In this document: in pieces, positions 18,550 through 26,396 of the stretch
How the letters are laid out: the number at the start of each line of letters is the position of its first letter
How positions within the stretch are numbered: the stretch's first letter is position 1
Source: Mycobacterium europaeum
GTDB taxonomy: Bacteria > Actinomycetota > Actinomycetes > Mycobacteriales > Mycobacteriaceae
Direction: 5' to 3'
DNA: 64,000 nt
Assembly (NCBI RefSeq): GCF_002102155.1
Contig: NZ_LQOU01000010.1
Coordinates: 124,001 to 188,000, forward strand
Made by a program: the position numbers and the translations under genes
Notes under the pieces: model-generated
What the model saw: only the letters and a program-made list of their open reading frames with translations
Databases searched by the model: none
Told to the model about the DNA's origin: nothing

Positions 18550-18891
18550 ATGGCGGTCACGCTCTGTGTGCCCCCGCGCGCCGGCGAATTGTGTGCCCCG
18601 GTGCGGTTTTTGGTCCGCCACGAGTCGGTGGTGATGGAGTTGACCGCACGGCACCGCATCACCAGCGTGGAATGGGACGAGCGCGAGCATGCCGTCGCGA
18701 TGGTCGTCGAAATCACCGACCCCGAGACCGCGCGGCCCGTCGACGTACGGATCGATGTGGTGGAACGGGGCGCGGGGGCCGGCGGGCCGCCCATCGGTGC
18801 CCGCGCCACGACGATCGGCACCATCACCCGCGACGGGCGGCGGTACGCCGTCGTCGGCACCTACCTCGGCGTCGTGGCAGACGAAAACTAG
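18550..18891 (+). CDS. Unrecognised 113-residue protein of the catabolic operon
   Basis: I do not recognise the family. The ATG at 18550 is one base after the CoA-transferase stop, so the gene is firmly within the operon. The product is soluble, mostly beta-like and acidic in the middle (HRITSVEWDEREHAVAMVVE), with a glycine-rich loop (ERGAGAGGPPIGA) followed by RATTIGTITRDGRRYAVVGTYLGV. There are two Cys near the N-terminus (residues 6 and 15) and no signal peptide or membrane helix. It could be a small hotdog- or OB-like helper of the neighbouring enzymes; that is speculation. Confidence 0.78.
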   Translation: MAVTLCVPPRAGELCAPVRFLVRHESVVMELTARHRITSVEWDEREHAVAMVVEITDPETARPVDVRIDVVERGAGAGGPPIGARATTIGTITRDGRRYAVVGTYLGVVADEN

Positions 18892-18912
18892 AGCAACGCA
18901 AAGGATCATTCA

Positions 18913-20082
18913 GTGGCAGCCACCAAACGCACCGCGGCGATCGTCGGCGTGCACAACACCCGGCAGGGCCGGCGCCTGGACGGCGAGACCTCACGGAGCC
19001 TGGCCCTGAGCGCCATCCGCGGCGCGCTCGACGACGCGGGCCTGCGCCTGGACGACGTCGACGGGATCAGCGCCGGGCCGCTGTCCACCGCGCTCATCTA
19101 CGACCTGCGCCTCGGGCCGGCCTGGCAGGGGCTCGCCTTCGGTGTCGGCATGATCACCGAGGCGGTTACCGCGATCGAGCACGGCATGGCCGACGTGGTG
19201 GTGCTCGTCGCCGCCCAGGCCGGCGAGTACCGCGATCACGAGGCGACGGCGCCGTGGACGCGGCCGGAAAACGAATTCGTCGCCCCGTGGGGCATGTTCA
19301 CCACCGCAGAGTTCGCCCTCATCGCGCGCCGCCACATGCACACCTACGGCACGACGCGCGAACAACTCTCTATCGTCGCCGCGACCATCCGCAACAACGG
19401 ATCGCGCAACCCCGAAGCCGTCTACTACCAACGCGGACCCTTCACCCCCGACGACATCACCGCGTCGCGGCCCATCGCCGACCCCTTTCACCTGCTGGAC
19501 TGCGCCACCACCTCCGAGGGCGGCTGCGCCCTGGTCGTGGCCGACGTCGAAAAGACGGGCGGCGCAAGCCAGCCCATCTACGTGCTGGGCAGCGGCGCCG
19601 ACTTCCACGGCCCGTCCTACCAGCACCCGCCGGCGTGGGACCTCGCCGGGCGGCGGGACCGGCACGGCGGATACGTCAACGGCGTGGTCGGCCGGCGCGC
19701 CGCCGAGCGCGCGTTCGCCCACGCCGGGCTGCGGCCCGACGACGTCGACGTGCTCGAGCTCTACGACCCGTTCTCCTTCGAAATCATCCGCCAGCTCGAA
19801 GCGTTCGGGTTCTGCGGCGAGGGCGAGGGCGGCCCGTTCGTCGCCGACGGCCACATCGCCATCGACGGCAGCCATCCCATCACCACCGACGGAGGAACCA
19901 TGTCGTTCAGCCATGCGGGTTCCAACCCGCAGATGATGCAGCGGGCCGTCCGTGCCGTCCAGCAGCTGCGCGGTCAGGCCGGCGAGCTCCAGGTCCCCGA
20001 TGCGCACATCGCGTTGTGCAGCAACGGGGGAGCGGGCGCCTTGTTCACCACCCTGCTGCTGCTGGGGGACGAACCGCGGTGA
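18913..20082 (+). CDS. Thiolase-like lipid-transfer (Ltp) protein, second copy
   Basis: The 389-residue thiolase-fold protein is related to, but clearly different from, the one at 13024. It has AAIVGVHNTRQGRR at the start, VLELYDPFSFEIIRQLEAFGF, HAGSNPQMMQ and the C-terminal CSNGGAGALFTTLLLL. No typical nucleophilic Cys turn is seen around residues 75-100, where the sequence is GLAFGVGMITEAVTAIEHG. As with the first copy an aldolase or condensing role is possible. The GTG start at 18913 is 21 bp after the small protein. The stop overlaps the GTG of the next DUF35 gene by 4 bp. Confidence 0.87.
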   Translation: MAATKRTAAIVGVHNTRQGRRLDGETSRSLALSAIRGALDDAGLRLDDVDGISAGPLSTALIYDLRLGPAWQGLAFGVGMITEAVTAIEHGMADVVVLVAAQAGEYRDHEATAPWTRPENEFVAPWGMFTTAEFALIARRHMHTYGTTREQLSIVAATIRNNGSRNPEAVYYQRGPFTPDDITASRPIADPFHLLDCATTSEGGCALVVADVEKTGGASQPIYVLGSGADFHGPSYQHPPAWDLAGRRDRHGGYVNGVVGRRAAERAFAHAGLRPDDVDVLELYDPFSFEIIRQLEAFGFCGEGEGGPFVADGHIAIDGSHPITTDGGTMSFSHAGSNPQMMQRAVRAVQQLRGQAGELQVPDAHIALCSNGGAGALFTTLLLLGDEPR

Positions 20083-20501
20083 CCTCCGACGCCCTGCGCC
20101 CGCAAACCGGCCCGCTGCCCCATGCCAGTAGTCACCTCAGCCTGCCCTTTTGGCAGGGCTGTCGATCGGGGGAACTGCGCTACCAACGCTGCGACGCCTG
20201 CGGGTGTGCCAACTTCCCGCCGACCGAGCACTGCCGCCAATGCCTTTCGGCGCAGGTGCGCTGGGAACGCGGCGACGGCCTGGGCGAGATCTACAGCTGG
20301 ACCGTGGTTCACCGGCCGGTGACGGCGGAGTTCTCCCCGCCCTACGCGCCGGCCATCGTCACGCTGGACGAGGGCTACCAGATGCTGACCAACGTCGTCG
20401 GCGTCGCGCCGGAGCAATTGCGGATGGGCATGCGGGTGCGGGTGCAATTCCATGCGGTCGGCCCCGACGTCACGCTGCCCTACTTCACCGGCGAGAAGTA
20501 G
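20079..20501 (+). CDS. DUF35 zinc-ribbon/OB-fold protein, second copy
   Basis: A 140-residue partner of the preceding Ltp-like protein. The rubredoxin-like zinc ribbon is intact, with Cys at residues 38, 41, 52 and 55 (RCDACG and HCRQCL). The OB fold follows (GLGEIYSWTVVHRPVTAEF, PAIVTLDEGYQMLTNVVG, MRVRVQFHAVGPDVTLPYF). In known Ltp2/ChsH2-type complexes the DUF35 part is required for retro-aldol activity. The start is a GTG that overlaps the upstream stop by 4 bp, which means translational coupling and probably fixed stoichiometry. Confidence 0.9.
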   Translation: MTSDALRPQTGPLPHASSHLSLPFWQGCRSGELRYQRCDACGCANFPPTEHCRQCLSAQVRWERGDGLGEIYSWTVVHRPVTAEFSPPYAPAIVTLDEGYQMLTNVVGVAPEQLRMGMRVRVQFHAVGPDVTLPYFTGEK

Positions 20502-20508
20502 GCCGGCC

Positions 20509-21162
20509 GTGAGCCCCCGGCGCACCAGCAACGGCCTGCCGGTGACGGCCTACCTGGTGCTGGGCGTGCTCGCCGCCAACGACGAGCAGCTCACCGCGGG
20601 CGAGATCAAGATGCGCGCCGAGCTGTCGGTCGGCCACTTCTATTGGTCGCCGTCGGTCAGTCATGTACGCCGCGAACTGAATCGGTTGTTGGCCCGCGGA
20701 ATGGTCGGCGAGATCGGCGCCCGGTCGGGAAAGCGGCCGATCACGCTGTACGAGACCACCGATGCCGGGCTCGACGCACTGCGCCGGTGGGTGCGACACT
20801 TCCCGGGTGACGACCAGGTCGTCATCAAGCACCCCGTGATCCTCAAGACCTGGCTCGCCCGTGGCGGGGATCCCGAACACATCGTCGACACGTTGGATCG
20901 CCATCTCGAGGCGACCCGGGCGCGGCTGGACGAGGCGTTGTGGTCGCGGCAGCGGTCGCGCGACCTCGGCATCAGCGCCGATCCCGACCAGCGCTTCTCG
21001 TTCGCCGTCCTGGACTACGCGATCCGCGGCCTGTACGCGGAGTTGTCCAACATCGCGCAGCTGCGCGACGAGATCGCCTGCGGCACAGCGCGGGACCCGG
21101 TCAAGCGGGTGAGACGGTCGAAGGGTCAGATCCGCCGTCGCGTGCCTCCGAGCCAGGGCTAG
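20509..21162 (+). CDS. PadR family transcriptional regulator
   Basis: The 217-residue protein begins with a winged helix-turn-helix of PadR type (TAYLVLGVLAANDEQLTAGE, then VRRELNRLLARGMVGE and a wing RPITLYETTDAGLDALRRW). It ends with a helical dimerisation region (HLEATRARLDEALWSRQR). PadR repressors usually respond to phenolic or other small acids. The GTG start at 20509 is 7 bp after the DUF35 stop, so it is the last gene of the operon. Its last 62 bp overlap the end of the convergent FadD gene. Confidence 0.85.
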   Translation: MSPRRTSNGLPVTAYLVLGVLAANDEQLTAGEIKMRAELSVGHFYWSPSVSHVRRELNRLLARGMVGEIGARSGKRPITLYETTDAGLDALRRWVRHFPGDDQVVIKHPVILKTWLARGGDPEHIVDTLDRHLEATRARLDEALWSRQRSRDLGISADPDQRFSFAVLDYAIRGLYAELSNIAQLRDEIACGTARDPVKRVRRSKGQIRRRVPPSQG

Positions 21163-22753
21163 GCGTGGCGATGGCATAGGCGGTGCCCCGTGGGTCGCGC
21201 TCCCACAGTGTTTCCCCCGCGCCGACATCGGTCGCCTCGGCGATGAGTTGACGCTTGAGCACCTTGTGGGTGGCGGTGCTGGGCAGGTCGATGGCGATGC
21301 GGACGTAGCGCGGGCGCGCCTTCGGGGACAGGTCGGGCTGAGCGTCGAGGAATGCCTCTAACTCGGCGGGGTCCAGGGTGCGCCCCTCGTTGAGGACGAT
21401 CGCCGCCATCACCTGGTCCCCGACGCGCCCGTCCGGGACGGCGTACACCGCCACGCGGTTGATCGCAGGGTGCCGCAACAGGATTCGCTCGATCGGCGCG
21501 GCGGCGAGGTTCTCCCCGTCGACCCTCATCCAGTCGGCGGTGCGGCCGGCCAGGTATATCCAACCCTCGGCGTCGCGGTAGGCGAGGTCGCCCGACCAGT
21601 ACATGCCGTGGCGCATGCGTTCGGCGTTGGCCTCCGGATCGTTGTAGTACCCGGTGAAGAAACCCGATCCCGCCGTGTTGACCAACTCGCCCACGGCTTC
21701 GTCCGCATTGACCAGGGCGCCGTCGGCGTCGAACCGGGCGACCGCGCACTCGGTCACGGTCTCGCTGTTGTAGATCGCCACCCCGTCGACCCCTTTGCCG
21801 ATCGAACCCCTCGGCGTTCCGGGCTCGCGGATCACGATGACCGCGTTCTCGGTGGAGCCGAAGCCGTCCTCGACCTGCACACCGAAGCGGCGCGCGAACT
21901 CCTCGATGTCCTTGTCGTTGGCCTCGTTGCCGAACGCCACCCGCAGGGGGTTGTCGGCGTCATCGTCGCGCTCGGGCGTGGCCAGGATGTAGGCCAGCGG
22001 CTTGCCCACGTAGTTCATGTACGTCGCGCCGTAGTGGCGGACGTCGTCGAGGAAGCTGCTCGCCGAGAACTTCGCCGGCACGATCGCGGCGCCGGAGACC
22101 ACCGCGGGCGCCCAGCCGGCGACCACCGCGTTGGAGTGGAACAGCGGCATGGACACGTAGCAGGTGTCCTGCTCGGACAGGGCGAAGCGCTGGACCAGGT
22201 TGATGCCGGCGAACGTCGCCATCAGGTGTGACACCTGTACCGCCTTGGGGTTTCCGCTGGTTCCCGAGGTGAAGATCATCATGAACGGGTCGGTCGCGGT
22301 CACCTGTCGGTGCGGCACCAGTTCGCCTGCACCCCCGACGAACTCGGTCCACTCCTGGCTCGAGGTGTCGAGGATCTGGGTTCCCTCCAAATCCAGGCCG
22401 TCCAGCAGCGGCCGGTGTTCGGCATCGGTCACCAGGAACTGGCAATGCGCGCGCCGGACGTCGGCGGCGAGCGCCTCACCGCGCCGCGTGTTGTTCAGGC
22501 CGCACAGGACGTAGCCGCCGAGACCGGCGGCCGCCATCTGGGCCAGCATCTCGGGGTTGTTCCCCAGCAGGACGCCCACGTGCATCGGCCGGTTCGGGTC
22601 GGCGGCGGAGATCAGGGCCGCCGCGCGCTGCGCCGCTCCCGCCAGGTACTGACTCCAACTCCACTGCAGGGCACGGTGTTTGACCGCGACACCGGGGTCG
22701 GACACGCGTTTCTGCAGCAGCGCTTGAATCGTGTCCTCGGTCATCGGTCTCAA
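21101..22753 (-). CDS. Acyl-CoA synthetase (FadD type, AMP-forming)
   Basis: A 550-residue ATP-dependent acyl-CoA ligase. It has the AMP-binding P-loop MIFTSGTSGNPKAVQ (about residue 170), the adenine motif DGFGSTENA, YWSGDLAYRDAEGWIYLAGR with the hinge DWMRVDGENL, and the C-terminal catalytic Lys region ATHKVLKRQL. It should start the pathway by activating the carboxylic acid whose CoA ester is used by the divergent operon. An operator identical to that near the TetR gene lies 29-47 bp upstream of its start. MRPMTED gives two possible starts (22753 or 22744). Confidence 0.92.
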   Translation of the reverse strand: MRPMTEDTIQALLQKRVSDPGVAVKHRALQWSWSQYLAGAAQRAAALISAADPNRPMHVGVLLGNNPEMLAQMAAAGLGGYVLCGLNNTRRGEALAADVRRAHCQFLVTDAEHRPLLDGLDLEGTQILDTSSQEWTEFVGGAGELVPHRQVTATDPFMMIFTSGTSGNPKAVQVSHLMATFAGINLVQRFALSEQDTCYVSMPLFHSNAVVAGWAPAVVSGAAIVPAKFSASSFLDDVRHYGATYMNYVGKPLAYILATPERDDDADNPLRVAFGNEANDKDIEEFARRFGVQVEDGFGSTENAVIVIREPGTPRGSIGKGVDGVAIYNSETVTECAVARFDADGALVNADEAVGELVNTAGSGFFTGYYNDPEANAERMRHGMYWSGDLAYRDAEGWIYLAGRTADWMRVDGENLAAAPIERILLRHPAINRVAVYAVPDGRVGDQVMAAIVLNEGRTLDPAELEAFLDAQPDLSPKARPRYVRIAIDLPSTATHKVLKRQLIAEATDVGAGETLWERDPRGTAYAIATPSPGSEARDGGSDPSTVSPA

Positions 22754-22781
22754 ATCACCTTCACTATGCCTGGTCGCTGCG

Positions 22782-22800
22782 AGACGAGACGGTCCGTCTT
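22782..22800. promoter_or_regulatory. Palindromic operator, copy 2
   Basis: AGACGAGACGGTCCGTCTT, identical over 19 bases to 10713-10731 and built around the palindrome AGACGG-T-CCGTCT. It stands just upstream of the FadD gene. Two exact copies at the two ends of one metabolic block point to a single regulator, most likely the TetR protein at 10065-10646 (inference). Confidence 0.8.
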
Positions 22801-23440
22801 ATGGTAGCGGGGGACCGAAGACCGGGAGACCGCGGCAGGTGGCTGCCGTCCGCACCCCGATCCCAGCCCATGACCACCTCGCGTTGTGGAAGTCTTCACG
22901 CCGGATTTTCCCAGGTTTCGCTCTCGAACAGTGCGTGTATATCGGCTCCGTCCATCTTCAAGGGCGAAGATTGGCTCATGCTGTTCGAGTTGCACAGGTC
23001 GCTGATTCTGCTCAGGAATCGAGCGCGACAATTTCGCCGCCAGGTCTCACAACCCCGATCGATGGATCTCTACGGCCGGCGGCGTCACGGTGGCCGGCTG
23101 ACCGCGCCGAAAGACGACCAGGAACGCTGACTCCGCTGGTGCCATTGGATGGAGCCCATCACCTGATCACCCGCCACGTTGCATCAGGCAACTTGCCGAG
23201 TGGAGGCAGAAGCGGGCGCTGAATAGGTGAAGCGACGAGCCTGGCTCGCGTTCCGTCGTCGCAGAGAACGTGTAATGCTGGTTGCAGTAGCTGTCATCTC
23301 AGTCGGGAAGACGCCGAGCTGATTGGCGTAGAGCCGCGATTCCTGTGTCTGACCTGACGGCCGCCTCCGACAAGTACGGCGAGTCAAGTTGCCCTCGCTT
23401 ATCACGGCATTCGAGAGGCCAGCAGCCTAATATAACTGCC
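22801..23440. other. Intergenic region between FadD and DoxX-like genes
   Basis: About 640 bp without a gene I can support. Several frames of 80-160 codons are open but their translations are Arg/Pro/Ser-rich and match nothing I know. One 31-codon frame on the plus strand (GTG 23227 to TGA 23322) encodes a basic start (KRRAWLAFRRRRERV) followed by a short hydrophobic stretch (MLVAVAVISVG). It resembles a membrane-protein beginning cut short, but is too small to call. The lower GC content begins in this region. Confidence 0.5.
23428..23433 (+). promoter_or_regulatory. Candidate -10 element of a leaderless promoter
   Basis: TAATAT ends 7 bp before the GTG at 23441. That spacing fits a transcript that begins at the start codon itself, as is common in mycobacteria. 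There is no Shine-Dalgarno sequence before this GTG, which agrees with a leaderless message. Confidence 0.5.
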
Positions 23441-24784
23441 GTGACTACTGCCCCGCACCCGGTACCGGCCGCGGGAATACGTGGTTCCGGGGAGTTCATC
23501 CCGGAGTGGACGCCGCTCCAAAAGTTCGGTTTCCGACTGCTTTTCACCGTTGGTGGTGGGTTGCTGTTGGTCGCCGTTATCGGCGGGAGTGTGGTGAAAG
23601 ACTATGCAGGCCGACACCCACTGGAACCGGTGATCTGGCTACTCGCACAAGTCGGCAGCTACCCGACTCAACTTCGCGGTGTCGAGATCACGAAGTCGGC
23701 TGGCTCGGACACGTTGTGGTTCTGGTGTTTGCACCTCGGTTGGATCGCGTTGGCACTGTTGATCACCGCGGTGTGGACAGTCATGGATCGGCGGCGTTCC
23801 GACTACCGGCGTTTGGCCGCCTCGCTGAATGTATTCGCGCGCTTCGGACTGGCGCTGGTGATGATCCTCTACGGGCTGGGCAAGGCGATCCCCGTTCAAA
23901 TGGCATTCATGGCACGGCCGGATCACCAACTACAGTTGGTGGGCGATACCAGTCTGTTCGAGACACTTTGGGGCTTCATGGGGGCTTCTGAGCCGTATTC
24001 GGTGGTGACAGGGCTGGTTGAACTGATGTCGGGGTTGCTATTGCTGTGGAACCGTACGCAACTGCTCGGGGCGCTCGGGGCGGTAGTGGCGATGGCACAG
24101 GTATTCGCGCTGAACATGACCTACGACGTGCCGGTTAAGCTGGCCGTCGGCGAATTGCTCCTGGTGGCCATCGGTATCACGTCGCCGTATTGGTCGAACC
24201 TGATGCGCGTGGTGCTCAATCGCGGTGAGGCTCGCCCGGTTGAGCACTGGCTTCCACTGGGGGCAGGCAAACGCTGGTTGCGGCGAGCCGGTGTGATCGC
24301 CAAGTTCGGCATCGCCGGGTTGTTGCTGTCTTTCGTCGCCATCCAGAACTCGATGGCGTACATCGTCTTTCACACCCCGACCTCAACTCTGGACGGAGTC
24401 TGGCGCGCAACCTCATTCACCGTCGACGGTCGCGAAGCAACGCTGAGTCAGGCGCGCCCGCAGCCGTGGGTCAATGTGGCGATCGCCGACCGCAACAAGG
24501 ACCCTGGACTTGGTGTGGTCAGATTTGTTAGCCAGGTGCCAGCGGGCTACATCACCATGTGGCTGCTCAACGTCAACGGCAATCGGCTCGAACTGCGCAA
24601 GCGCGAGTCTGATTCGCCACAGGTAGTGCTACGCGCGACCCAACCGGACAAGGACCTGCTGGTACTGACGGGCGAGTTGGACGGTAGGCAGATCAAGGGC
24701 ACATTCGAACGTCGGTTCATGGAGCGCAGCAAATCGGGGTTCCAGTTTGTCAGCCCGCCGATCCCGTTGGATTCGATGCGATAG
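23441..24784 (+). CDS. DoxX-like integral membrane protein
   Basis: The 447-residue protein has about seven hydrophobic helices: LLFTVGGGLLLVAVIG, WIALALLITAVWTV, FGLALVMILYGLGKAI, a helix around GLVELMSGLLLLW, ALGAVVAMAQVFALN, LAVGELLLVAIGI and AGLLLSFVAI. A soluble C-terminal domain of about 110 residues (SFTVDGREATLS to the end) follows. The four central helices resemble DoxX/DoxD-family quinone-linked or redox membrane proteins. The frame is open to 23345, but a leaderless start at GTG 23441 is preferred. GC content is lower and rare codons are more common than in the neighbours. Its role is unknown. Confidence 0.72.
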   Translation: MTTAPHPVPAAGIRGSGEFIPEWTPLQKFGFRLLFTVGGGLLLVAVIGGSVVKDYAGRHPLEPVIWLLAQVGSYPTQLRGVEITKSAGSDTLWFWCLHLGWIALALLITAVWTVMDRRRSDYRRLAASLNVFARFGLALVMILYGLGKAIPVQMAFMARPDHQLQLVGDTSLFETLWGFMGASEPYSVVTGLVELMSGLLLLWNRTQLLGALGAVVAMAQVFALNMTYDVPVKLAVGELLLVAIGITSPYWSNLMRVVLNRGEARPVEHWLPLGAGKRWLRRAGVIAKFGIAGLLLSFVAIQNSMAYIVFHTPTSTLDGVWRATSFTVDGREATLSQARPQPWVNVAIADRNKDPGLGVVRFVSQVPAGYITMWLLNVNGNRLELRKRESDSPQVVLRATQPDKDLLVLTGELDGRQIKGTFERRFMERSKSGFQFVSPPIPLDSMR

Positions 24785-24922
24785 TTCACGACTGACGCTG
24801 ACGCTGACGGCGATCGGGCGGTCACCGGTCGATCCGTTCCTATACGCATACGTGAATACGTTGTCTGCCAATGTATTAGGGCGCAGCGGGTGATCGCCGT
24901 AGTTCGCCTACCGAAGGGGCCT
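24785..24922. other. Short intergenic gap with small tandem repeat
   Basis: Non-coding. It begins with a small repeat, ACTGACGCTGACGCTGACGG (24790-24809), and continues with an AT-rich part containing ATACGCATACGTGAATACG. I see no clear promoter or terminator. Confidence 0.4.
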
Positions 24923-25048
24923 TCAGGACGCCACAACATCGATCGCGCTGTTCAACACAGCGCTGGCAACATTGAACCGGGCGAAGTCCACAGCAGCGGC
25001 CAGGCCCACTGGGCTATCGCCGACAACGATCATCGGCTTGCGCGACAT
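24923..25048 (-). pseudogene. Remnant of an FAD-dependent monooxygenase (N-terminal piece)
   Basis: Forty-one codons begin MSRKPMIVVGDSPVGLAAAV and go on DFARFNVASAVLNSAIDVVAS before a stop. This matches the first Rossmann strand and helix of phenol/MhpA-type FAD monooxygenases (usual pattern P-V-L-I-V-G-A-G-P-V-G-L-x-x-A-x-x-L-A-R-x-G-V). The GxGxxG motif is damaged (GDSPVG) and nothing of the remaining 450 or more residues follows. I take it as a decayed fragment; a chance resemblance is possible but the match is over 30 residues. It lies downstream of the beta-hydroxylase gene, on the same strand. Confidence 0.5.
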
Positions 25049-25182
25049 GGCTCGAATTCTGCGCGGGGAAGTGGTGCGGCCTGGCAACCGCCGGTGCTGA
25101 CCGCTACGAGCGCCGTCATGGATGTGCCCGGAAGCGTTGCGGTGAGCAATTGGGACTGCACCCTGCACCAGACTTCCTCGCC

Positions 25183-26013
25183 CTACGGATATACGCGTCG
25201 GTCTGCGAGAGTTCGATCAAACGCAGATTGCCTCTTCTGCATTCGTCGCACAACGGGCGACTTGCCCATCAGCGCCATCATTGCGGAGTTGAACTTGTTG
25301 AACGGGAACTTCATCGGTCGCATGATGTCAAGAAACAGCACGACGCGGGTCTCCTCGGTCTGGTTCCACACCTCGTGCTCGTAGGTGTCATCGAACATCA
25401 GCGCCATGCCCTCGTGAAAAGAGGCGGTCTGGTCGCCGACCCGGATTCCACATTCACCGTGCTGGGGCACCAAGAGTGGCAGGTGATAGCGCATGACCCC
25501 CTGGTAAGGCCCTCGATGCGGGGGAATCGTCTTTCCGGGCGACAGAATGGAGAAAAATGCGGTCTTCATTCCCGGGATGTTCTGCAGCAATCGAGCCGTG
25601 TCGGGGCATTCATTGCACTGCTTATCGAAACGCTGGCCGTAGATGTAGAAGAAATAGCTAAGCCACTTGTCGTCGTTTGAAATCGACGCTATCGTCTCGA
25701 TGATGTCTTGATGGTTCGGAATGATCTCTGGCGCAGATAGCAGAGTCTTGAGTTCGGCTTGAACCTTGCTAATTTCGGATGTGATGTGCTCGTGCCATTC
25801 GAACTGGGTGGGATCGATGAACGGTGTTGTCTCTACCAGTGAGAATCTCCTGGGAACAGTCAAGTTGATCGCCTTCAACCCCAATGTGACGGTCATAAAC
25901 CAGAGATATTGGAGCGCCGTAACCGCTTTACTAGCGTTGCGGCCTAGCCATTGTTGATCAACCGGCTTGGCCGCTGTGTCGCCGGTTGCTGCCGGTGCGT
26001 CGATGGTAGCCAT
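25183..26013 (-). CDS. Aspartyl/asparaginyl beta-hydroxylase family protein (LpxO-like)
   Basis: A 276-residue Fe(II)/2-oxoglutarate dioxygenase of the aspartyl/asparaginyl beta-hydroxylase family. The double-stranded helix core has SPGKTIPPHRGPYQGVMRYH, then FDDTYEHEVWNQTEETRVV and LFLDIMRP. The two His (in PPHRGPY and YEHEVWN) are candidates for iron ligands and the Arg of TRVVLFLD for 2-oxoglutarate. A hydrophobic segment near residues 32-52 (LQYLWFMTVTLGLKAIN) suggests a membrane anchor, as in LpxO, which hydroxylates lipid A acyl chains. The ATG at 26013 is preferred to an upstream one. Lower GC content and a nearby gene remnant suggest acquisition by transfer (inference). Confidence 0.85.
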   Translation of the reverse strand: MATIDAPAATGDTAAKPVDQQWLGRNASKAVTALQYLWFMTVTLGLKAINLTVPRRFSLVETTPFIDPTQFEWHEHITSEISKVQAELKTLLSAPEIIPNHQDIIETIASISNDDKWLSYFFYIYGQRFDKQCNECPDTARLLQNIPGMKTAFFSILSPGKTIPPHRGPYQGVMRYHLPLLVPQHGECGIRVGDQTASFHEGMALMFDDTYEHEVWNQTEETRVVLFLDIMRPMKFPFNKFNSAMMALMGKSPVVRRMQKRQSAFDRTLADRRVYP

Positions 26014-26396
26014 GTAATGGGGTCTCCGATCACTGGGCTTTTGGTGTACCTCGTGATGATGTTGTGCGCGGAGCATCTAAAGCGAGACGTCAGTGGCGCC
26101 CCTTCAACGAGCCGCCGTCTCCCGGGGACAGCGGCTCTGGTGCGTTCTTCGGCGAGCTAGCACGAATCACCGCTTCGCGAGTCTATGTGGCCCGCGCGGG
26201 GTTTTCGGCGCTATTGGTGGATATCGGCGTCAATGGCGTCGGCAGCCGGTACGACGTAGCTCAATCATCCCGTCCGTCTGGTGCTAAATCCGCCAGCTGC
26301 TCTATAGCCGGTTTCCGCGGGCGGCCGTCCGGAGACTGTCCAGACTCGGCCCACTGCCGGAGCCGGCGAGGCGACCACTGACCGCGCTGCCCGCCG
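26014..26396. other. Intergenic region between beta-hydroxylase and SDR genes
   Basis: About 380 bp with no frame that resembles a protein I know. It should hold the promoter of the beta-hydroxylase gene; I see no clear -10 or palindrome. The return to high GC near 26300 marks the right end of the low-GC island. Confidence 0.5.

Noticed and set aside
22731..23222. Open frame of 163 codons between the FadD and DoxX-like genes
   Set aside because: It starts inside the FadD gene and crosses its operator; no family resemblance.
24790..24809. Short GACGCT tandem repeat as a CRISPR or VNTR candidate
   Set aside because: Only about three units of 6 bp, with no spacers. It is too short for either.
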